A stretch of 34,624 nucleotides of DNA, from assembly GCA_903937325.1 (NCBI GenBank), contig CAIZYV010000052.1, positions 1 to 34,624 on the forward strand, given 5' to 3'. Below the pieces are notes generated by a model. That model was not told the origin of the DNA. It did no database searches and saw only the letters and a program-made list of their open reading frames with translations. Origin of the DNA: Candidatus Falkowiibacteriota bacterium. GTDB taxonomy: Bacteria; Patescibacteriota; Patescibacteriia; Patescibacteriales; UBA12465. A program made the translations under genes and the position numbers. Every line of letters starts with the position of its first letter. The first letter of the stretch is position 1. Below, one piece after another: positions 23,145-31,438 of the stretch.

Positions 23145-24383
23145 ATGAAATATTGGCGATATTTATTTTCTCTTTTTTTTCTAATTTTTTGTTTCTGGCC
23201 CAATATTAGTTATGGGGCGTCTTTAGCGGAGAAATTATCCGGTCGAATTTTGTTGAGCGTCACAGAAAATGGAGAGGCTTGGTATGTTAGCCCGGTTGAT
23301 TTACGCCGTTATTTTTTAGGTCGTCCGGCTGATGCTTTTCGAGTGATGCGCGAATTAGGTTTAGGGATAAACGAGATACAGTTTCAAGAGATTGCTCAAG
23401 CAGGTTTGCCGGTTGAGGGTAATCGCGAGTTGGCTAGTCGTTTGTCTGGTCGTATTATTTTGCAAGTAGAAAAGAATGGTGAAGCTTGGTATGTTAATCC
23501 GGTTGATTTAAAGAAATATTTTCTCGGTCGTCCTGATGATGCTTTTCGAGTGATGCGTGAATTAGGTTTGGGGATAAGTCGGAGTGACCTAGCTTTAATA
23601 CATAAGCCTGGTTTAAGCGAAAGCCTTAATGCTTACAGTCACTATACTTATGAAAATATTCAAACAGAAAGAGGTAATTTTGCGGTTGATATTGTTAAGA
23701 TTGATTTACGTAATCCGAACTTAAAAATAATGAGTCTGGCCGCCGATCAATCACTTTGTCCGGATGGAATTTGTTCTGCTCGCCCTTTGGCCGATTATGT
23801 TTTTTCTAATAAGGGTTTTGCCGGTGTAAATGGCAGTTATTTTTGTTCATCTGCTGGCTGTGGCCAAGCTAATTATTATTTTTTTCCGGTGTATGACAGT
23901 ATCACCGGCATGATGATTAATCAGGATCAGTTGAAATATTGGACTACCGGTCCTTTGGTCGCTTTTGATATTAATAATAAATTTTATTATTTTAAGGATG
24001 CGCGTGATTTTAAAAGTCCTGATGATTTTGAGAAGAATTACGGCGTTAAGTTACAGGCGGCCTTAGGTAATAAGCCTCGTTTAGTAGAAAATAGGATGAA
24101 TGTTCTTATTGATTGGGAATTAGATAAGGGTCAGAAGACAGGAAAATATTGGCGCAATGCTCTTGGTTATAAAGATTCTGTTGATAATCCTGGTCATGGC
24201 AGCTTATATCTTGTTATCGCTCGCCAGGCGACTGTCGATGATTTAGCGGTAATTATGAAAGAAATGGATATGGATTATGCTCTTAATCTGGATGGCGGAT
24301 CTTCTTCCGCTTTAATTTATAACGGCGAATACATGGTTGGCCCGGGGAGGAATATTCCCAACGCCTTAGTCTTTACCCAATAA
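23145..24383 (+). CDS. Secreted protein: two envelope repeats plus NAGPA (phosphodiester glycosidase) domain
   Basis: Residues 1-25 form a signal peptide (basic MKYWRY, hydrophobic FSLFFLIFCFW, small residues YGA). Two tandem 62-residue repeats (28-89 and 97-158) each read about GR-I-L-V--NGEAWYV-PVDL-(R/K)YFLGRP-DAFRVMRELGLGI. Residues from about 168 form a NAGPA/DUF2233 domain: NFAVDIVKIDL, FAGVNGSYF and, near the end, YALNLDGGSSSALI followed by PNALVFTQ, the family's NLDGGGS signature. Such domains occur in phosphodiester glycosidases and exopolysaccharide proteins; substrate unknown. I chose ATG 23145 rather than an upstream TTG (23070) because it places the signal peptide at the N-terminus. 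It heads an operon with GT2 enzymes and galU. Confidence 0.85.
   Translation: MKYWRYLFSLFFLIFCFWPNISYGASLAEKLSGRILLSVTENGEAWYVSPVDLRRYFLGRPADAFRVMRELGLGINEIQFQEIAQAGLPVEGNRELASRLSGRIILQVEKNGEAWYVNPVDLKKYFLGRPDDAFRVMRELGLGISRSDLALIHKPGLSESLNAYSHYTYENIQTERGNFAVDIVKIDLRNPNLKIMSLAADQSLCPDGICSARPLADYVFSNKGFAGVNGSYFCSSAGCGQANYYFFPVYDSITGMMINQDQLKYWTTGPLVAFDINNKFYYFKDARDFKSPDDFEKNYGVKLQAALGNKPRLVENRMNVLIDWELDKGQKTGKYWRNALGYKDSVDNPGHGSLYLVIARQATVDDLAVIMKEMDMDYALNLDGGSSSALIYNGEYMVGPGRNIPNALVFTQ
23226..23618 (+). repeat. Two in-gene coding repeats, period 207 bases
   Basis: Repeat 1 covers 23226-23411 and repeat 2 covers 23433-23618, each 62 codons. The most similar part is GAAGCTTGGTATGTTA (second copy) against GAGGCTTGGTATGTTA (first copy) and the DAFRVMRELGLGI stretch. 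The protein identity is much higher than needed for a structural repeat, indicating recent or homogenised duplication. Confidence 0.9.
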
Positions 24384-24386
24384 TTT

Positions 24387-24659
24387 ATGAATATTTTGGA
24401 ATTACAGAAAAGTTTGCAGGAACGAGGTAAAATTTCTTTCCATGCTAAAGTTTCTCCTGGGGCAGATAAGACTGAATGGCAAGAATCCTTAGCTGATGGT
24501 ACCTTGCGTTTGAAAGTAAAAGCGGCTCCCGAAAGAGGGCAGGCAAATGCCGAAGTCGTTTCTTTTATTGCCAGTGTATTTGGAGTGAATAAAAAAATGG
24601 TAGCGATTACAGCCGGCGGCGGTTCTCGTTTAAAAAGAATAAAGGTTAAAAAAGCTTAA
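24387..24659 (+). CDS. DUF167 (YggU-family) protein
   Basis: A 90-residue protein of the small conserved YggU/DUF167 family, whose biochemical role is not established. The family pattern is clear: KISFHAKVSPGADKTEW, then LRLKVKAAPERGQANAEV and, at the C-terminus, VAITAGGGSRLKRIKVKK. It begins three bases after the NAGPA gene and ends nine bases before the first GT2 gene, so it is surely in the same mRNA. The link with surface-glycan genes may be only transcriptional. Confidence 0.9.
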   Translation: MNILELQKSLQERGKISFHAKVSPGADKTEWQESLADGTLRLKVKAAPERGQANAEVVSFIASVFGVNKKMVAITAGGGSRLKRIKVKKA

Positions 24660-24668
24660 TTATTTCTT

Positions 24669-25517
24669 ATGATTGATATTTCCGTTATCATTGTTTCTTG
24701 GAAAGTTAGAGAGAAGCTACGTGCCAATCTCTTGTCTTTAAGAACGGCTTTGCGGGATCTTAAAGCGGAAATACTTTTGGTTGATAATAATTCTGAAGAT
24801 GGCACCTTAGAAATGTTGGCAGAGGAGTTTCCGGAAATTACAGTTATTGCGAATCAGTATAACTTTGGTTTCGCTCGTGCTAACAATCAAGCCATGGCCG
24901 TGGCTCAAGGACATTTTATTTTATTACTTAATCCAGATATGCGTGTTTTTCCCGATACCATTGCTAAGGCACTTGTTTGGGCAGAAAATAATTCTCAGGC
25001 TACGGTTAGCGGCTGCCGTTTGGAAAATGATGAAGGAAACTTATTGCCACATGTCCGCCGTTTTCCGCGTTTGAGCGATCAATTGGCTATAATTTTAAAA
25101 TTACCTCACCTTTTGCCGTCTTGTCTCGACACTTATTTACAAACAGATTTTGACTATCATCAGGCGGCGAAAGTAGATTCTATTAGGGGGGCTTTTTTTC
25201 TGATTAACAGGGAAGCTTGGCGGCACCTTAGCGGTGCTTCCGCACCCTTTTTAGATGAGCGCTATTTTATCTGGTTTGAAGAAGTTGACTTTTGCCGGCA
25301 GGTATATAAAAATGGCGGGGAAGTCTGGTATATGCCTGAGGCCGCTTGTGTTGATTATGTCGGACAGAGTTTTAGCCAGGTCAAGCTCGGGTTGAAGCAA
25401 AAATATTTTCAGGATTCAATGTTAAAATATTTTCAGAAATGGGAGCCTTATTATCAGTCGGTCATTTTAAAAATTGCCTGGTTTTTCAGTCGCGCTATTT
25501 TAAAACTTTTTTCATAG
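24669..25517 (+). CDS. GT2-family glycosyltransferase (first of three)
   Basis: A 282-residue GT-A fold enzyme. It has DISVIIVSWKVREKL at the N-terminus, VDNNSEDGT at 38-46, NFGFARANN at 65-73, and NPDM (88-91) in the place of the metal-binding DxD. The acceptor-side helix reads WFEEVDFCRQ, preceded by GAFFLINREAW. This is the rhamnosyltransferase-like branch of GT2, which uses nucleotide sugars on the cytoplasmic face of the membrane. A hydrophobic C-terminal stretch (ILKIAWFFSRAILKLFS) may attach it to the membrane. Sugar and acceptor cannot be read. One base separates it from the next GT2 gene. Confidence 0.9.
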   Translation: MIDISVIIVSWKVREKLRANLLSLRTALRDLKAEILLVDNNSEDGTLEMLAEEFPEITVIANQYNFGFARANNQAMAVAQGHFILLLNPDMRVFPDTIAKALVWAENNSQATVSGCRLENDEGNLLPHVRRFPRLSDQLAIILKLPHLLPSCLDTYLQTDFDYHQAAKVDSIRGAFFLINREAWRHLSGASAPFLDERYFIWFEEVDFCRQVYKNGGEVWYMPEAACVDYVGQSFSQVKLGLKQKYFQDSMLKYFQKWEPYYQSVILKIAWFFSRAILKLFS

Positions 25518-25518
25518 T

Positions 25519-26577
25519 ATGAAGATTGCGATTATCCTCTTAAATTATAAAGATTATGCTGAACGTTTCTTAACGCCTTGTTTAGCTTCGATTCGAAATT
25601 TAAATTTGGCAACCAAGCCAGATCTTTTTATTGTTGATAATGCCAGCACATCTTCTTCAGCTAATTATTTGCGTACTTTGGCGCCGGAGGCACGTTTGCT
25701 TTTTAACGTTGGTAATGATGGTTTTGCCAAAGGGAATAATGATGCCTTGCGCTTGGTTTTGGCGGAAAATTATGAACAGATATTACTTTTGAATATGGAC
25801 GCCTCTTTAGATAGCAACGCCTTGCTTGAACTAATTAGAATTGCTGCTAAATATCCTCAAGCTGGCGCTATCCAAGCACGTTTGATGCTTGATCCTGATC
25901 GCCATTTGCTTAATAGCCTCGGCAATGTCACTCATTTTTTAGGTTTTGGCTATTGTCGCGGCTATCGCCAGCCTTTTCAAGATAAAGGAGAAGAAATCAG
26001 TAAAATTGCTTATCCTTCCGGCGCTTGCGTATTGTTGCGCGCTAGTGCTTTGCGTCAAGTTGCTTTGTTTGATGAAGAGTTTTGGATGTATAATGAAGAT
26101 CAGGACTTGGGTTGGCGTTTGTGGTTGGCTGGCTGGCAGTGTTTATTAGCACCGCGGGCGATCGCCTATCATCAGTATGAATTTAGTCGTTCAATAAGTA
26201 AGTATTATTGGATGGAAAGAAATCGTTTGATTGCCGCTTGGAAAAATTATTCTCTTTTATCTTTATTGCTGTTTTTTCCGGCCTTTATTGCAATGGAAAT
26301 AGGTATGAGCTTTTTTTCTTTCCGTTCCGGTTGGTTTTCCGAGAAGCTTAAAGCTTGGGTTTATTTTTTTAATCCGCGCCACTGGTCTTATTTATATACT
26401 GCTAGGCGGAGTGCTCAAGCTCTGCGCGTTGTTCCCGATTATAAAATTTTACCTCTTTTTTCCGGTAAGATCTGGTATCAAGAAATTGATAATCCTGTTT
26501 TAAAGTATTTAGTTAATCCTCTTTTTTCTCTTTATTTTTCTGTTGTTCGGTTTTTAATTAAGGCTTGTCGGCAATAA
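25519..26577 (+). CDS. GT2-family glycosyltransferase (second of three)
   Basis: 352 residues. IVDNASTSS at 38-46, NDGFAKGNND at 66-75, LLLNMDASL (90-98) where others have NPD, and YNEDQDLGWRLWLAGW as the acidic acceptor-side helix after GACVLLRASAL. It is about 70-90 residues longer than its neighbours because of a C-terminal extension with a hydrophobic segment (SLLLFFPAFIAMEIGMSFF, about 244-262) that probably sits in or on the membrane. The Met-Asp in place of Pro-Asp keeps the key Asp. The gene is joined to both neighbours by one-base gaps, consistent with ordered sugar addition by the three enzymes. Confidence 0.88.
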   Translation: MKIAIILLNYKDYAERFLTPCLASIRNLNLATKPDLFIVDNASTSSSANYLRTLAPEARLLFNVGNDGFAKGNNDALRLVLAENYEQILLLNMDASLDSNALLELIRIAAKYPQAGAIQARLMLDPDRHLLNSLGNVTHFLGFGYCRGYRQPFQDKGEEISKIAYPSGACVLLRASALRQVALFDEEFWMYNEDQDLGWRLWLAGWQCLLAPRAIAYHQYEFSRSISKYYWMERNRLIAAWKNYSLLSLLLFFPAFIAMEIGMSFFSFRSGWFSEKLKAWVYFFNPRHWSYLYTARRSAQALRVVPDYKILPLFSGKIWYQEIDNPVLKYLVNPLFSLYFSVVRFLIKACRQ

Positions 26578-26578
26578 T

Positions 26579-27367
26579 ATGGATTTATCTATCATCATCG
26601 TCAATTATAAAAGTAAGGCAAAATTAATAAATTGCCTGCATTCTTTATCGTCTGCTGATTTTTCTGGTATTAATTATGAGATTATTGTGGTTGAAAATGC
26701 TTCAGGCGATGATCTTTCCGATTTATTAACTCCTTTTCCTAACGTTCGCTGGCTGGATAGTCCGTTAAATCTTGGCATGGGTGGTGGTAATAATTTTGGC
26801 ATCAGAGAAAGCCGTGGCGATTTTATTTTAATTGCCAATCCAGATTTGCTTTTTAGTTATAGTTCTGTTAAACAATTGTATGAATATCTGCGTCTGCATA
26901 CGGAAGCGGCTATTGTCGGTCCGCAGCTTTTAAATCCGGATGGCAGTCTGCAATATTCCTGTGCTCGTTTTCCTAATTTTTTTCTGCCTCTGATTCGTCG
27001 AACGGCGTTTGGTCGTTATTTTCCGTCACTGGTTAATCGTTATCTCATGAGAGCGGATAATCATAACGAAATACGAGTAGTTGATTGGTTGCTCGGCGCC
27101 TGTCTAATGGTGAGAAGAAATGAGCTTTTTGAAAATGGCTGCTTGTTTGATGAACGTTTTTTCATGTATTTTGAAGATGTTGATCTTTGTCGTCGCGCCT
27201 CACTTGCCGGTAAGCAAGTAATATATTATCCTTTAGCCCAACTTACCCATGATCACATGCGCGATAGTGCCCGTTTGCCCTGGTATCACGCCATAATCAA
27301 TGATAAACTAGCAAGAGAGCATCTTAAATCTTGGTGGAAATATTTTAAAAAGTGGGGACTGCGCTAA
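26579..27367 (+). CDS. GT2-family glycosyltransferase (third of three)
   Basis: 262 residues. MDLSIIIVNYKSK at the N-terminus, VVENASGDDL at 37-46, NLGMGGGNNFG at 64-74 and ANPDL (86-90). The acceptor-side element is FMYFEDVDLCRRASLAGKQV, followed by LTHDHMRDSAR. It lacks the C-terminal hydrophobic extension of the second enzyme. The closest relatives by motif are rhamnosyl- or other polysaccharide chain transferases. galU follows after 23 bases and could supply UDP-glucose to one or more of these enzymes, but that is inference. Confidence 0.9.
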   Translation: MDLSIIIVNYKSKAKLINCLHSLSSADFSGINYEIIVVENASGDDLSDLLTPFPNVRWLDSPLNLGMGGGNNFGIRESRGDFILIANPDLLFSYSSVKQLYEYLRLHTEAAIVGPQLLNPDGSLQYSCARFPNFFLPLIRRTAFGRYFPSLVNRYLMRADNHNEIRVVDWLLGACLMVRRNELFENGCLFDERFFMYFEDVDLCRRASLAGKQVIYYPLAQLTHDHMRDSARLPWYHAIINDKLAREHLKSWWKYFKKWGLR

Positions 27368-27390
27368 GCGGTGTCCTTACCTATAATCAT

Positions 27391-28269
27391 ATGCAAAAGA
27401 TAAAAAAAGCTATTTTCCCAGTTGCTGGTTTCGGCACCCGTTTTTTACCAGCGACCAAAGCTCAGCCGAAAGAAATGCTACCGGTGGTTGATAAGCCGGT
27501 TATTCAATATCTCGTGGAAGAGGCGGTGTCAGCTGGGATTGAAGAAATAATTTTTGTTACCGGTCGAGGTAAGAGGGCAATTGAAGATCATTTTGATTAT
27601 TCTTTTGAATTAAGCAAGACATTAGTGGAAAAGAATAAGATGGATCTTGTAAAAAAAGTACAGGCAATCGAAAATCTGGCAAAATTTTCCTATGTGCGCC
27701 AGCCCATTCCTTTGGGTGATGGCCATGCGGTTATGTGTGCCTCCCATTTAATTCGTGATGATGAACCGGTATTAGTAATGTTTGGTGATACTCTTTATGA
27801 TTCTCCCGTTTCTCCTGTTAAGCAGGTGATGGATGTTTATGAACATTACGGTGATGCTGTTATTGGTTTATCTGAAGTTGAACATAAGGATGTCAGCCAA
27901 TTCGGAGTTATCGATGGTCTTGATTTAGGTGATGGTATTTATGAAATTAAAAAATTTATTGAAAAGCCTCCGGTCGAGGACGCACCTTCTAATTTAGTGC
28001 AAGTTGGTATTAACATTATTACTCCAGAAATTATTAATATTCTTCGATTAATGAAATCCGGAAAATCTGGGGAAATTCGCCTGGCTGATGCTTACGATGT
28101 TATGTTGGAGCAGGGACGCCTCTTGTATGGAAAAAAATTAGACGGTGAATGGCTTGATACTGGTAATAAATTTAATTTAATTAAGGCTAATATTAAAATG
28201 GGTATTAAAGATGCTGAAATTGGTGAGGAGTTGAAAGAATTTTTAAGAAAGATCGCTAAGAGCCTTTAA
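27391..28269 (+). CDS. galU: UTP-glucose-1-phosphate uridylyltransferase
   Basis: Makes UDP-glucose from UTP and glucose-1-phosphate. Canonical motifs are KKAIFPVAGFGTRFLPATKA (5-24), KEMLPVVDKPVIQYLVEEA (28-46), the nucleotide-binding QPIPLGDGHAV (104-114), VLVMFGDTLYD (127-137) and FIEKP. At the C-terminus GEIRLADAYDVML is followed by GEWLDTGNK. 292 residues, normal. I chose ATG 27391, since MQKIKKAIFPVAGFG is the usual start; an in-frame GTG at 27352 overlaps the upstream gene. It is the last gene of the envelope operon and is followed by a strong terminator. Confidence 0.96.
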   Translation: MQKIKKAIFPVAGFGTRFLPATKAQPKEMLPVVDKPVIQYLVEEAVSAGIEEIIFVTGRGKRAIEDHFDYSFELSKTLVEKNKMDLVKKVQAIENLAKFSYVRQPIPLGDGHAVMCASHLIRDDEPVLVMFGDTLYDSPVSPVKQVMDVYEHYGDAVIGLSEVEHKDVSQFGVIDGLDLGDGIYEIKKFIEKPPVEDAPSNLVQVGINIITPEIINILRLMKSGKSGEIRLADAYDVMLEQGRLLYGKKLDGEWLDTGNKFNLIKANIKMGIKDAEIGEELKEFLRKIAKSL

Positions 28270-28286
28270 AGCGAAATTTAAATTAA

Positions 28287-28319
28287 CAAAAAACCGCTTC
28301 GGATTGAAGCGGTTTTTTT
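28287..28319. terminator. Bidirectional intrinsic terminator
   Basis: AAAAAACCGCTTC pairs with GAAGCGGTTTTTT around a five-base loop. It lies between convergent galU and the PEGA gene. Confidence 0.94.
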
Positions 28320-28330
28320 ATTACACTCCT

Positions 28331-29662
28331 TTATTGTAACTGTAGTTTATATATGCCGCCTTGTTGGCCGATTTGGGCATAAAAATATAAGAGTTGATTT
28401 TTTTCGTCTAAGGCGAGATCGACTATATTGTTAGCTTGTAAGAGAGAGATTGGTTCACGTTTATCTAGATTAAGATTGATAATTTTTATTTCTGTGTCGC
28501 TTGCATAGAGTAGATAATTTTTTGTTCTATGCCAGGCAAAGCCGGTAATCGGCTCACTAACTCTAATTAATAGATTTTGCTGGTTATTATTTATATCTAA
28601 AGAATATATTTCAAATTCGTTATGCCAGATGAGCCTATTTTTATCTAGCCATTGCCAAGCGCTGGCCGGTCTAATTTGCTTTATAATTACCTGGTCAGTA
28701 TATTCACTGAGCAAATATAGGGACTCTTGTTTTCGGTCATAAAGACTTAAATGGTAGTCATCGTGATAGAAAACATAATCTCCAGCCGGTAATGGCTGGC
28801 TGCTTTGCCTAATAGCACTGGAGGCGTTGTAGACGCGTAAATAATACTGCCCATTTTGTCTCTCGACAGTGTAGATTAAATTATTTTTAACTGTATAAGC
28901 ACTATAATCGCTGCCGCTAAGAATAGTGCTGACAGTATTTTGCTTGGTTAAAATGCAGCTGATGTTTCCTCCCGATCGATAGTATATTTTTTTATCCGCT
29001 TCATCCCAATAAAAGTCTTGTGCTTCTTGACCAATAGCACTTAGGTCGTAGCCACTCGCCTTTCCTTCTAAGTCAATTAAACTGCCGTTTAATAGAATTT
29101 GTGAGCTATCTTTAGACCATTGCATCGATGTGGTCGTGCTGGTTTTGATGGGACTGACATTTTCTGTTTTTAAATTAATGATTGACCCCTCGCCAGCTAG
29201 AAATAAATTTTTTTTGTCCGGACTGAGGAATAATTCTTGTGGAGCACAAAGAGTCAAATTCATTGGCAGGGAACGTTTGAAAAGAATTAGATCCTCGGCA
29301 AAACTTGTCTGCCCGGAATAGATTTGCAGCTTTTTTTCTAAGGGCCAGTATCCTTCTTTTTCTAAGCGTAAAGTATATTCGCCTGGTATCAGATTTTTAA
29401 TTTTTACTGGTGTGGTAATATCATTGCGGCCGAGGTCAAGAAAAAGGGAACGTCTTTGTTTGGTGCCGTTTAAAAAAATACTAGCTTCCGTCGGTTCGCT
29501 ATCTAAAATAAGCATGCCAGTTTTTTGAAAAAACTGGTTGAAACGCGGCGGCCAACGTCGGTCTATGCTATAGCCGACAGCGTAGAGAGAAACAAAAAAA
29601 GTAATTATAACAAATAGAGCGATAAACAATATAAACAGCCAATCTCTAAATTTTTTGGACAT
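28331..29662 (-). CDS. Membrane-anchored PEGA-domain protein with beta-propeller-like region
   Basis: 443 residues. One N-terminal membrane span (about 9-31) follows MSKKFRDW, so the rest is probably outside. Residues 48-112 form a PEGA domain: LDSEPTEASIFLNG, then IKNLIPGEYTLRLEKEGY. From about 140 to the end a series of short beta-strand repeats with WSKDSSQILL, WDEADKKIYY, WHRTKNYLLY and LDEKNQLLYFY looks like a TolB/WD-type propeller. No catalytic residues are evident. This architecture is frequent in Parcubacteria and its role (wall or surface binding) is unknown. It lies six bases after murA and is probably co-transcribed with it. Confidence 0.82.
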   Translation of the reverse strand: MSKKFRDWLFILFIALFVIITFFVSLYAVGYSIDRRWPPRFNQFFQKTGMLILDSEPTEASIFLNGTKQRRSLFLDLGRNDITTPVKIKNLIPGEYTLRLEKEGYWPLEKKLQIYSGQTSFAEDLILFKRSLPMNLTLCAPQELFLSPDKKNLFLAGEGSIINLKTENVSPIKTSTTTSMQWSKDSSQILLNGSLIDLEGKASGYDLSAIGQEAQDFYWDEADKKIYYRSGGNISCILTKQNTVSTILSGSDYSAYTVKNNLIYTVERQNGQYYLRVYNASSAIRQSSQPLPAGDYVFYHDDYHLSLYDRKQESLYLLSEYTDQVIIKQIRPASAWQWLDKNRLIWHNEFEIYSLDINNNQQNLLIRVSEPITGFAWHRTKNYLLYASDTEIKIINLNLDKREPISLLQANNIVDLALDEKNQLLYFYAQIGQQGGIYKLQLQ

Positions 29663-29668
29663 AATAAT

Positions 29669-30934
29669 TTATTCTACGCGTTCAATATCGGCACCTAAGG
29701 CGCGTAAGCGCTCTTCTAGTTTCTCATAGCCGCGATCTATCTGATAAATATTATCGATTTCCGTTCGGCCATCGGCAATCAAGGCAGCAATAACTAAAGC
29801 AATTCCGGCTCTTAAATCCGGGCTCATTAATCTTTTCCCATAAAGCCTAGTCGGACCCTGAACGACAACTCTGTGTGGATCGCACATCGTTATCTGCGCA
29901 CCCATTTGGGAAAGCATATCAGTCCAAAGCAAGCGTCGGTCATAAATTGTTTCATGAATTAAAGCCGTGCCAGTGGCCTGGGTCATCAAAACTACATAAG
30001 GTGATTGGAGGTCGGTGGCAAAACCGGGATATTCGTGCGTCTTAATGTCATGAGAGAGCAGGGGTGTTTGTCTTTTTTCCATTTTTATCCAGTCTGGTCC
30101 AGTGGAAAAATTTACTCCTATTTTTTTTAATATTTTTAAAAGCGTCATGATATGTTCCGGGTTGCAATTTTCTATTTCTATTTCGGCATTAGCGGCGGCT
30201 GCTAAAATAACAAAAGAGCCGGTTTCAATGCGATCAGGAATAACGGCAAATTTTCCTGCTCCGATCTCTTCCTGTCCTTCAATCGTGATCGTTGGTGTAC
30301 CGGCGCCGGTAATTTTTGCTCCCTGGGTATTCAGATAATTAGCCAAAGCTTCTATTTCTGGCTCCATGGCACAATTTTGCAAGATAGTAGTGCCGGGGAT
30401 GATGGTCGCTGTCATCATCATGCTTTCAGTGGCGGTAACGCTGACAAGTGGAAAAAAATAATGAGCAGGGTGGAGTTTTTCGGCTTTGATATTATAAAAT
30501 TTCCCCGACTCCTCTTTTATTTCTGCGCCGAAAGCCTGATAGCCTTCTAAAAAAAGATCGATTGGTCGGCCACCAGCGCCGATAACGCAACCTCCCGGAT
30601 GAGGAAATTTTACTTCTTTAAAACGAGCGAGTAAGGGGCCAATAAACATAACTGAGCCTCTAAATTTATCGGCCAGCTTTGGATTCATTTCACTTTTATT
30701 TAAAGAGGCAGTTTCTATAATAACTTCTTGGCCGTTCTTACTTATTTTAGCGCCTAAATCAACAAGAACCTCGAATGATCTCTCTACATCTTCTATTATT
30801 GGCAGGTTGCTGAGAGTAATTGGTTGCTTTGATAAGATAGCGGCGGGAATAATTTTTAGGGCTGAATTTTTTGCACCGCTGACGGAAATTTTACCGCTTA
30901 AAGTTCTACCGCCGTTTATAATGAATTTAGGCAT
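29669..30934 (-). CDS. murA: UDP-N-acetylglucosamine 1-carboxyvinyltransferase MurA
   Basis: First committed step of peptidoglycan synthesis: transfer of enolpyruvyl from PEP to UDP-GlcNAc. SGAKNSAL contains the Lys22-Asn23 pair. The PEP-binding catalytic Cys116 is in HPGGCVIGAGGRPIDLF. FATDLQSPY carries the catalytic Asp, and IYQIDRGYEKLEERLRALGA is the C-terminal signature. 421 residues, normal. In the catalytic loop the distance from Cys116 to the conserved Arg (123) is seven rather than five residues because of two extra glycines. The Cys is the fosfomycin target in other bacteria. It is transcribed leftwards from a promoter that overlaps the rplU promoter. Confidence 0.96.
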   Translation of the reverse strand: MPKFIINGGRTLSGKISVSGAKNSALKIIPAAILSKQPITLSNLPIIEDVERSFEVLVDLGAKISKNGQEVIIETASLNKSEMNPKLADKFRGSVMFIGPLLARFKEVKFPHPGGCVIGAGGRPIDLFLEGYQAFGAEIKEESGKFYNIKAEKLHPAHYFFPLVSVTATESMMMTATIIPGTTILQNCAMEPEIEALANYLNTQGAKITGAGTPTITIEGQEEIGAGKFAVIPDRIETGSFVILAAAANAEIEIENCNPEHIMTLLKILKKIGVNFSTGPDWIKMEKRQTPLLSHDIKTHEYPGFATDLQSPYVVLMTQATGTALIHETIYDRRLLWTDMLSQMGAQITMCDPHRVVVQGPTRLYGKRLMSPDLRAGIALVIAALIADGRTEIDNIYQIDRGYEKLEERLRALGADIERVE

Positions 30935-30964
30935 AGCGTTAATTTTTAACTTTTTAATAACTTT

Positions 30965-30993
30965 ATCTTATCCTATTTATTGACATTTTTCAA
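30965..30993 (-). promoter_or_regulatory. murA promoter (minus strand)
   Basis: On the minus strand: TTGAAA (30993-30988), 17 bases, TAAGAT (30970-30965). Predicted start near 30958, leaving a leader of about 24 bases. Confidence 0.65.
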
Positions 30994-31007
30994 ATATTTG
31001 GTAATAT
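30980..31007 (+). promoter_or_regulatory. rplU promoter (plus strand)
   Basis: TTGACA (30980-30985), 16 bases, TAATAT (31002-31007). The spacer contains the -35 box of the opposing murA promoter, so RNA polymerase cannot occupy both at once. A leader of about 50 bases precedes ATG 31066. Confidence 0.65.
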
Positions 31008-31065
31008 TGAAGAGTAAATCGGCGCAAGCCTGATTTTTTCTAATAATTTTGCTAATATTAAATGT

Positions 31066-31380
31066 ATGGCGAAGATCGCAGTAATTGCCACCGGCGGCAA
31101 ACAATATAAGGTCAAAGAAGGTGAAACCATCAAAGTGGAAAAACTGGATCTTAAAGTCGGCGAAAAAGTGAATTTTGACACTCTTTTGGTAGCGGAAACC
31201 GACGGCAGCGCCGTTACAGTGGGTACCCCGTCTTTAGGTGATAAAGTGACAGCTGAAGTTTTGAGTACTGCTCAGCAGGATAAGGTGACGGTTGTGAAGT
31301 ATAAGAGTAAGACTCGGTACAAGAAGACAGTCGGTCATCGTCAGTTGAAAACTTCTGTAAAGATATTAAGCATTGCTTAA
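31066..31380 (+). CDS. rplU: 50S ribosomal protein bL21
   Basis: 104 residues. AVIATGGKQYKVKEGETIKV at the N-terminus, then LDLKVGEKVNFDTLLV, and the basic C-terminus VVKYKSKTRYKKTVGHRQ are the bL21 signature. It binds 23S rRNA. bL27 (rpmA), which usually follows rplU, is not present here: the next plus-strand gene is 2.7 kb away. The gene is monocistronic, with its own promoter and terminator. Confidence 0.97.
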   Translation: MAKIAVIATGGKQYKVKEGETIKVEKLDLKVGEKVNFDTLLVAETDGSAVTVGTPSLGDKVTAEVLSTAQQDKVTVVKYKSKTRYKKTVGHRQLKTSVKILSIA

Positions 31381-31404
31381 TTATCATTTTCCATTTGAAT
31401 ATTT

Positions 31405-31438
31405 TAAAATCCGTTTTTCTGAGAAAAGCGGATTTTTT
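31405..31438. terminator. Bidirectional intrinsic terminator
   Basis: A 14-bp stem, AAAATCCG-T-TTTTC with GAAAA-G-CGGATTTT (one G-T pair), three-base loop TGA. It ends rplU on the plus strand and, on the minus strand, begins exactly at the stop codon of the small gene after recR. Confidence 0.92.
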
